The translations under genes were made by a program, and so were the position numbers. A stretch of 22,500 nt of DNA from Botryococcus braunii. Taxonomy: Eukaryota; Chlorophyta; Trebouxiophyceae. Location of the stretch: the NCBI GenBank assembly GCA_002005505.1, contig KV908478.1:233827-256326 (forward strand), read 5' to 3'. Positions 18,716 through 22,500 of this stretch are shown here, one piece after another. The notes under the pieces are model-generated. The model had not been told where the DNA came from. It ran no database searches and saw only the letters and a list, made by a program, of their open reading frames with translations. The number at the start of each line of letters is the position of its first letter. The stretch's first letter is position 1.

Positions 18716-18731
18716 GCGCTATATATAGCGC
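18716..18731. repeat. 16-bp palindrome GCGCTATATATAGCGC
   Basis: Perfect palindrome with a TATATA core. It could act as a promoter TATA in either direction, but no gene follows on either side. Confidence 0.8.
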
Positions 18732-19119
18732 TGTAGGCCTGTATTGTTTTACCCTTGTGCAGGAGTACCAGTGATTATGTGTCACTGCCTCGTTCTTTTT
18801 TTGCGCTCCTGGCTCGCTGACCTTTGACAGCTGTCTGACAGCTGTGCGCGCATGCGATCTGCAGAAGGTTTACAAATCAAATATATTGCAGTTTTTGTCC
18901 TGAGGGGAAATTCCTTCCAAGCAGTTGGTCCAGCAGAGGGGTTCCCGGTGGTTGGCTCGTGTGCGGGCTCTATAAGATTCATTGTGATTATATTCATTAA
19001 CATGATACACGGCTGCATAATATTGATAGTTTGATAAACTAATTATGGACGATGATGTCGCTAGGGGATTCTTGAGCATGCTGGCGTTTCAGTATTGAAT
19101 CTCTGCATATAATATATTG

Positions 19120-19203
19120 TACGGTTCAGTGGTATGTACCACTACAGTGGTTTATGCCACTGAACCGTATAGTATATTATATTGTTTAATACAATATAAT
19201 ATA
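19120..19203. repeat. Nested inverted repeats
   Basis: An outer pair (19120-19132 with 19157-19169, TACGGTTCAGTGG) encloses two overlapping alternative hairpins (GTGGTA-TG-TACCAC and CCACT-AC-AGTGG). A second AT-rich hairpin with 13-bp arms follows (19173-19185 with 19191-19203). The layout resembles a small foldback or MITE-like unit. Confidence 0.85.
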
Positions 19204-19432
19204 TTACGCAAACACCAGATCTTCGGTGTGCACATGTAGAGCCTCCTGAAGAGACCTCCAGAGACGTCAACCGGCCGTTCAATGAACAGCTGTAGGTCTG
19301 GTCGGAAACCAGGCAATGCTTTGGAAAAGGAAGATGTGGGCGAGAGCCCAGTACTTTGCATACCGGCATGTAACCATGACTGGCTCTGGTTCTGCTTTTA
19401 CCGTAACCGCCTCCCTGATTTCGATTTGACTC

Positions 19433-19494
19433 CTGGTACATACCTACATTGAATTACCAGCAGCCAAATTTGGCTGCTGGTACATACCTAACAT
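19433..19494. repeat. 28-bp perfect palindrome flanked by a direct repeat
   Basis: The palindrome TACCAGCAGCCAAA plus its reverse complement lies at 19455-19482. CTGGTACATACCTA occurs both before it (19433) and overlapping its right end (19477). Confidence 0.9.
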
Positions 19495-19647
19495 GGCGCC
19501 TGGTATATCCAAAGGGATCCCTCTGAGAAGAGAGAGAGAGGTGTGTGAGCAGGTTGTCATTCCGAAAACAAGTCTGTAAAGATGCTGGAGCCATATCGGC
19601 TGATGGAGATCGGCCACCCTTGGATGCTGCAAACAGTACGTAAGCAG

Positions 19648-20260
19648 CACTTCATTGCACGCCTTCTTGAGTCAAAACTGCATTAGACGCCTGCTGAACC
19701 AGACCGGCATTTTCCACATTTCCCGTCAGTGTAAGCTCGATGCGATCACACGCCTTTGCAGCCAGACGTGCGGCTGCGCAGGGGTGTGATGCTACACCGG
19801 TCGACCGGCTCGACACACCTTTTGAAGACATCGTTTTGAAGATCTTAGTTGTAAGATCTCCATGACACGCCATCTGAGTCAGAGCTGCATTGCACGCCTT
19901 CGTGAGTTGGAAATGCGCGACACTGGGAAGTCCAGCGAGGTTGAATTTGTGTGGCGCTTTTTTGGCACAAAATTTCGCGTGCAAGACTTATGGTGTGCCG
20001 CGGTTAGGATAGGCTTCACTCTTTATTATTCTAAATCTCTTCCATTTTCGGGTCGGGATAGTCCCGATCGTGGCAAATGCCGGGCTGAGATGGTGACCCT
20101 GCTGGAGTTCCCCAGTGACACGCCTTTGCAAGTCGAAAGTGCATTGCACACCTTCAGAGTCGCGATCTGCATTAACGATATTGCACACCTTCATAATCGG
20201 ATCTGCATTACACGACTTCTGAGTCAGAACCGCATTCTAAGCCTTCTAAGTGAGAAGTTC
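19648..20260 (+). repeat. Dispersed degenerate repeat of the GCATTGCACGCCTTC type
   Basis: The motif GCATTRCACGCCTTC followed by a TGAGTCAGA-like end recurs, with variation, near 19650, 19680, 19875, 20105, 20140, 20170, 20205 and 20230. Spacing is about 30 bp inside clusters. The frame open at 19862-20284 runs over it and shows no known domain. Confidence 0.7.
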
Positions 20261-20303
20261 CGAAGAGGACTTTCCGATTTATAATCAAGAGTGAAGCCTA
20301 TCC
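20007..20303. mobile_element. 297-bp unit with ~28-31-bp inverted ends (MITE-like or inverted duplication)
   Basis: The sequence GGATAGGCTTCACTCTT at 20007 recurs in reverse complement, ending at 20303. The match extends to 20037 and back to 20276, with one substitution and a 3-base gap. The unit contains part of the degenerate GCATTGCACGCC repeats. I see no convincing target-site duplication. Confidence 0.6.
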
Positions 20304-20501
20304 CGATTTATTCGCACCCGTTCACCATAGACCACCCCCGAGCAAGCGGCCGGTCCTGGCGCACAGAGCCCCAAGGGGAATGTAGCAGCAGCAACAGCAG
20401 ATTGGCTGCTGCATGGCCTTTGGCAGGTACGCAGGCTGTGTGCCCGTGGGCCAAGAATGCCTTCCAAGCGCCTGGGGGCGTTCCCCGCCGCTCGAGAGGC
20501 G

Positions 20502-20517
20502 CCCCCCCCCCCCCCCC
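20502..20517 (+). repeat. C16 homopolymer
   Basis: Sixteen consecutive C; other C runs lie near 20850. Confidence 0.9.
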
Positions 20518-20523
20518 AACCCA

Positions 20524-20745
20524 GGCCTCATGACTCATGACCTTCCATTTTTTCTACTCATGGAGGGCTTACGAGATTGTTAACTCTCGAGTCGTGAGCC
20601 ACAATGCGGCACGAGCAGCGATGAGTCACGAGCCATGCTCATGTGCCAGCATGAGTCATCCACCACGATGTGTCATGAGCCGGCAGGAGTCATGAGCCAG
20701 CATGAGTCATGACCCCATGACTAGTCATGAGCCAACAGACTTCGT
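20524..20745 (+). repeat. TGAGTCATGAGCC-type degenerate satellite
   Basis: Many copies and variants of ATGAGTCATGAGCCAGC fill this interval at irregular 10-30-bp spacing. The TGAGTCA core equals a bZIP/AP-1-type half-site pair, but the decay pattern looks like a satellite. Confidence 0.8.
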
Positions 20746-21175
20746 CCATGACCAGCAAGGGGTCTCCGCCCCGCCTGGCACCCCCGGGGCCCACCGCACT
20801 GCAGCAACGGCAGCCGGGGGGGCGACGAAGGAACTCCCTCGCCGGGGATCCCCCCCCCCCCTCTCACAACCAAACAGGAACCCCTTTGAAGGCCCTTCCC
20901 CCCTTTTTTCTAACTATATCAAAAAATTCTGAGATGTATTCTGAGATGACTACCAACCCCTCGGAACCCCTTCCCGTCCCGCAATGGCGCTAATGCCGGT
21001 GCTCCGACGAGCTGAGAGACCGACCCTGAACGGCCGTGTCCAACTCAACAACGAGGCTTTATAAAGCGCGATTTGGGGGACTCTTCGGATACCATTTGTG
21101 TTTTACTAGAAGACAGAGCACTGTCCTGTCCAGATCCCCTCAGCGCGTTGCCAATATCCGCCCCGCCTCCCCTGA
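20746..21175. other. No gene seen
   Basis: GC- and C-rich sequence with a short duplication (TTCTGAGATG, near 20927-20947). A CTTTATAAAGC stretch near 21057 is TATA-like, but what follows is repeat, not a recognisable gene. Confidence 0.4.
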
Positions 21176-21360
21176 GGGAGTCCCCCGAGTCGTCTGCGGG
21201 TGTCCCCGGTCCCAGAGGAGACTCCCGAAGTCTTCTGCAGGCGTCCCCGGGTGTTGTCCCCGGAGCCTGTCTCTCTGAGTCTTCTGTGGGTGTCCATGGG
21301 CCCCGCAGAGGGTGTGTCCTGGAGTCCCCCCTCCCCTTCCTGGAGTCCCCCCTCCCCTTC
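21176..21360 (+). repeat. Degenerate GAGTCTTCTGYGGGTGTCCCCGG repeats and a 21-bp tandem pair
   Basis: Three diverged units of roughly 46-48 bp contain GAGTCKTCTGYGGGTGTCC or close variants. An exact 21-bp tandem duplication (units at 21318 and 21339, CTGGAGTCCCCCCTCCCC core) follows. Confidence 0.75.
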
Positions 21361-21555
21361 CCGTCTACTCACCACCGAAACACAGCAGGCTGCCCTTTTT
21401 GGCTTCACCGACGCGCAGGATCCGAATTCGGACCCAGGGCATGGCTTTCGACTATAGAGCAGCTCTTGCCGATCCCGCAGGTCAAAGTTCGAGCGGGAGC
21501 CTGAGGCCCGATGTGCACCCGCAGCGAGTTGACATGGGTACCAGCATGGGGTCGG

Positions 21556-21745
21556 ACACACCACCAATAGGGGCTCAGACACGCACCAATAGGAGCTCAG
21601 ATAAACACAGTTAGGGGGCTCAGATGCGCACCAATAGGGGCTCAAATGAGCACCAATAGGGGCTCAGGTACGCACCAATAGCGGCGCAAATGAGCACCGA
21701 TAGGAGGCTAAAATGAGCACAGACAGAGGCTCGGACATGCACCGT
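21556..21745 (+). repeat. Satellite of about 22-24-bp units (CACCAATAGGGGCTCAGAT type)
   Basis: Units near 21562, 21584, 21605, 21629, 21651 and 21674 onward share CACCAATAGGGGCTCA with point changes, and decay toward 21745. Confidence 0.88.
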
Positions 21746-21837
21746 TACCGACTCTGCCTGTGGACAGACCCAATACCCCGGAATAGAGGCCTTGCCCAGC
21801 ACCAGCAGGGTCATCACCAAGACATGGAAAACATCTG

Positions 21838-22170
21838 ACGGCATATCCGACAGCACATCTACCATGTGACGCCACATCCGTCAGCACATCCGACATCCGA
21901 CGCCGCATCTGACGTCCTGCTGCACATCCGTCAACACATCTACACCACATGACGGCACATCCGACATCATCCCACCGCAGCACATCGATGATACCCATCA
22001 GCACAATCTGACATTCTGCCGCAGCACATCGGGACATCCCACAGCACATCCAAGAGCTCACACCACATCCGACCCGCCCGTCTGACATCTCGCAAGGGGC
22101 ACAACCGCCACACATCCACCAGCGCATTTGGCCATCCGACGGCACATTTGGCCATCCGGCGGCGCACATT
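21838..22170 (+). repeat. CACATCCGAC-type degenerate satellite
   Basis: The core GCACATCYGAC recurs more than a dozen times at irregular spacing, finishing with GGCACATTTGGCCATCCG variants. It lies directly downstream of the psbP stop. The long minus-strand frame across it (21708-22196) is a compositional artefact. Confidence 0.85.
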
Positions 22171-22216
22171 TGGCACGTGGCGGGGCGCGCGTGCATGGAG
22201 TTTGACGGAGGCGCGG

Positions 22217-22265
22217 TCAGACGACGGTGAAGCTGCCTTTCTTCTTTCAGACCACAGTGAAGCTG
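22217..22265 (-). repeat. Tandem duplication of the psbP 3' coding end (30-bp period)
   Basis: Bases 22217-22235 repeat 22247-22265 with two differences. In psbP orientation, both copies encode Ser-Phe-Thr-Val-Val-stop, and both differences are silent (ACT/ACC, GTG/GTC). Four codons (stop, AAG, AAG, AAA) and a GGC separate them in the same frame. Confidence 0.85.
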
Positions 22266-22407
22266 TCAGTGATCCCCTCGGCCTCCTTCTTGGCTCCCTT
22301 GAACCAGCGCTTGTCGCCGATCTGGACGTCGCAGATGTACAGCTGCCCGCTCTTGGGCCCCACCGCTGCGGTGATAAGGTGGTGTCGGCCCCCCTCGTCT
22401 CCGTCGG
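22247..22407 (-). CDS. psbP: PsbP (oxygen-evolving enhancer 2), last exon
   Basis: The minus-strand frame reads [15 protein letters not shown], then [20 protein letters not shown] and [14 protein letters not shown], then TGA at 22247-22249. This is the conserved C-terminus of PsbP, the lumenal PSII subunit that helps retain Ca2+ and Cl- at the manganese cluster. The GDKRWFKGA motif and the preceding GDEGG...LITA are typical of PsbP proper and not of the PsbP-like PPL/PPD proteins. The exon most likely starts after CAG (22410-22408 on the minus strand) in phase 1, since the frame hits a TGA a few codons further upstream. The rest of the gene, including the transit peptide, must lie beyond 22500 or in unrecognised exons. 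The GTGTGGCGGGTC just upstream could extend the exon if another acceptor is used. Confidence 0.87.
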
Positions 22408-22500
22408 CTGGACCCGCCACACGGCTCTCGTTTCAATCGCAGAAACATCATCATTGGTATTCCAGACCTCCTCTTCATCAGCCAACTTTCAGCAAGCACG

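Noticed and set aside
20524..20745. Enhancer with many bZIP (TGAGTCA) sites
   Set aside because: The motif is part of a decaying satellite with no gene start nearby.
21050..21070. TATA-box promoter for a gene at 21073-21504
   Set aside because: The downstream frame is built of degenerate tandem repeats and shows no domain or exon structure.
21967..22499. Two long minus-strand frames over the psbP exon starting at the right edge
   Set aside because: They are in other frames than the PsbP motif and become Arg/Ser-rich low-complexity sequence.

Overview
The window is nuclear DNA from a green-lineage eukaryote (Viridiplantae), most likely an alga with a repeat-rich genome. The reasons are a seven-exon BAH-PHD gene of the plant EBS/SHL type, a terminal exon of the photosystem II protein PsbP, long introns full of microsatellites, and a Ty3/Gypsy chromovirus. 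A charophyte-like alga would fit, but the sequence alone does not prove it.

Left third (1-8.4 kb): nested retroelements. A structurally complete chromovirus occupies 869-7170. Its two 163-bp LTRs look identical, it has a perfect 5-bp target-site duplication (CCACG), and it carries a candidate PBS, a PPT, a broken gag and an intact pol (protease, RT, RNase H, integrase, chromodomain). Gag is broken in at least three places: a G10 tract, a 364-bp inverted duplication that makes a 729-bp palindrome, and an in-frame TGA before pol. The element sits between two diverged, head-to-head copies of an older repeat, together with remnants of other Ty3-type elements (an RT fragment at 33-389 and a gag fragment at 8020-8419, both minus strand).

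Middle (9991-16214, plus): one host gene reconstructed from seven exons (70, 47, 117, 105, 51, 107 and 223 bp; 239 aa), encoding a BAH-PHD histone reader. All junctions are GT-AG and all phases agree. Intron 1 holds a GA-rich tract and intron 4 a CT-rich tract, so the pre-mRNA has complementary repeats on either side of exons 2-4. Minisatellites fill introns 4 and 5.

Right third (16.2-22.2 kb): no convincing host coding sequence except at the far right. It holds many inverted repeats and palindromes (also seen at about 9.0 kb), a 48-bp x 3 tandem repeat, a 24-bp repeat, a roughly 297-bp element with inverted ends, and several degenerate GC-rich satellites.

Right end (22247-22407, minus): the last exon of psbP, with upstream exons outside the window or not recognisable. 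Its last six codons, stop included, are duplicated 30 bp downstream with only synonymous differences.

The two host genes have unrelated roles (chromatin reading in the nucleus, oxygen evolution in the thylakoid lumen), so no operon-like link is implied.
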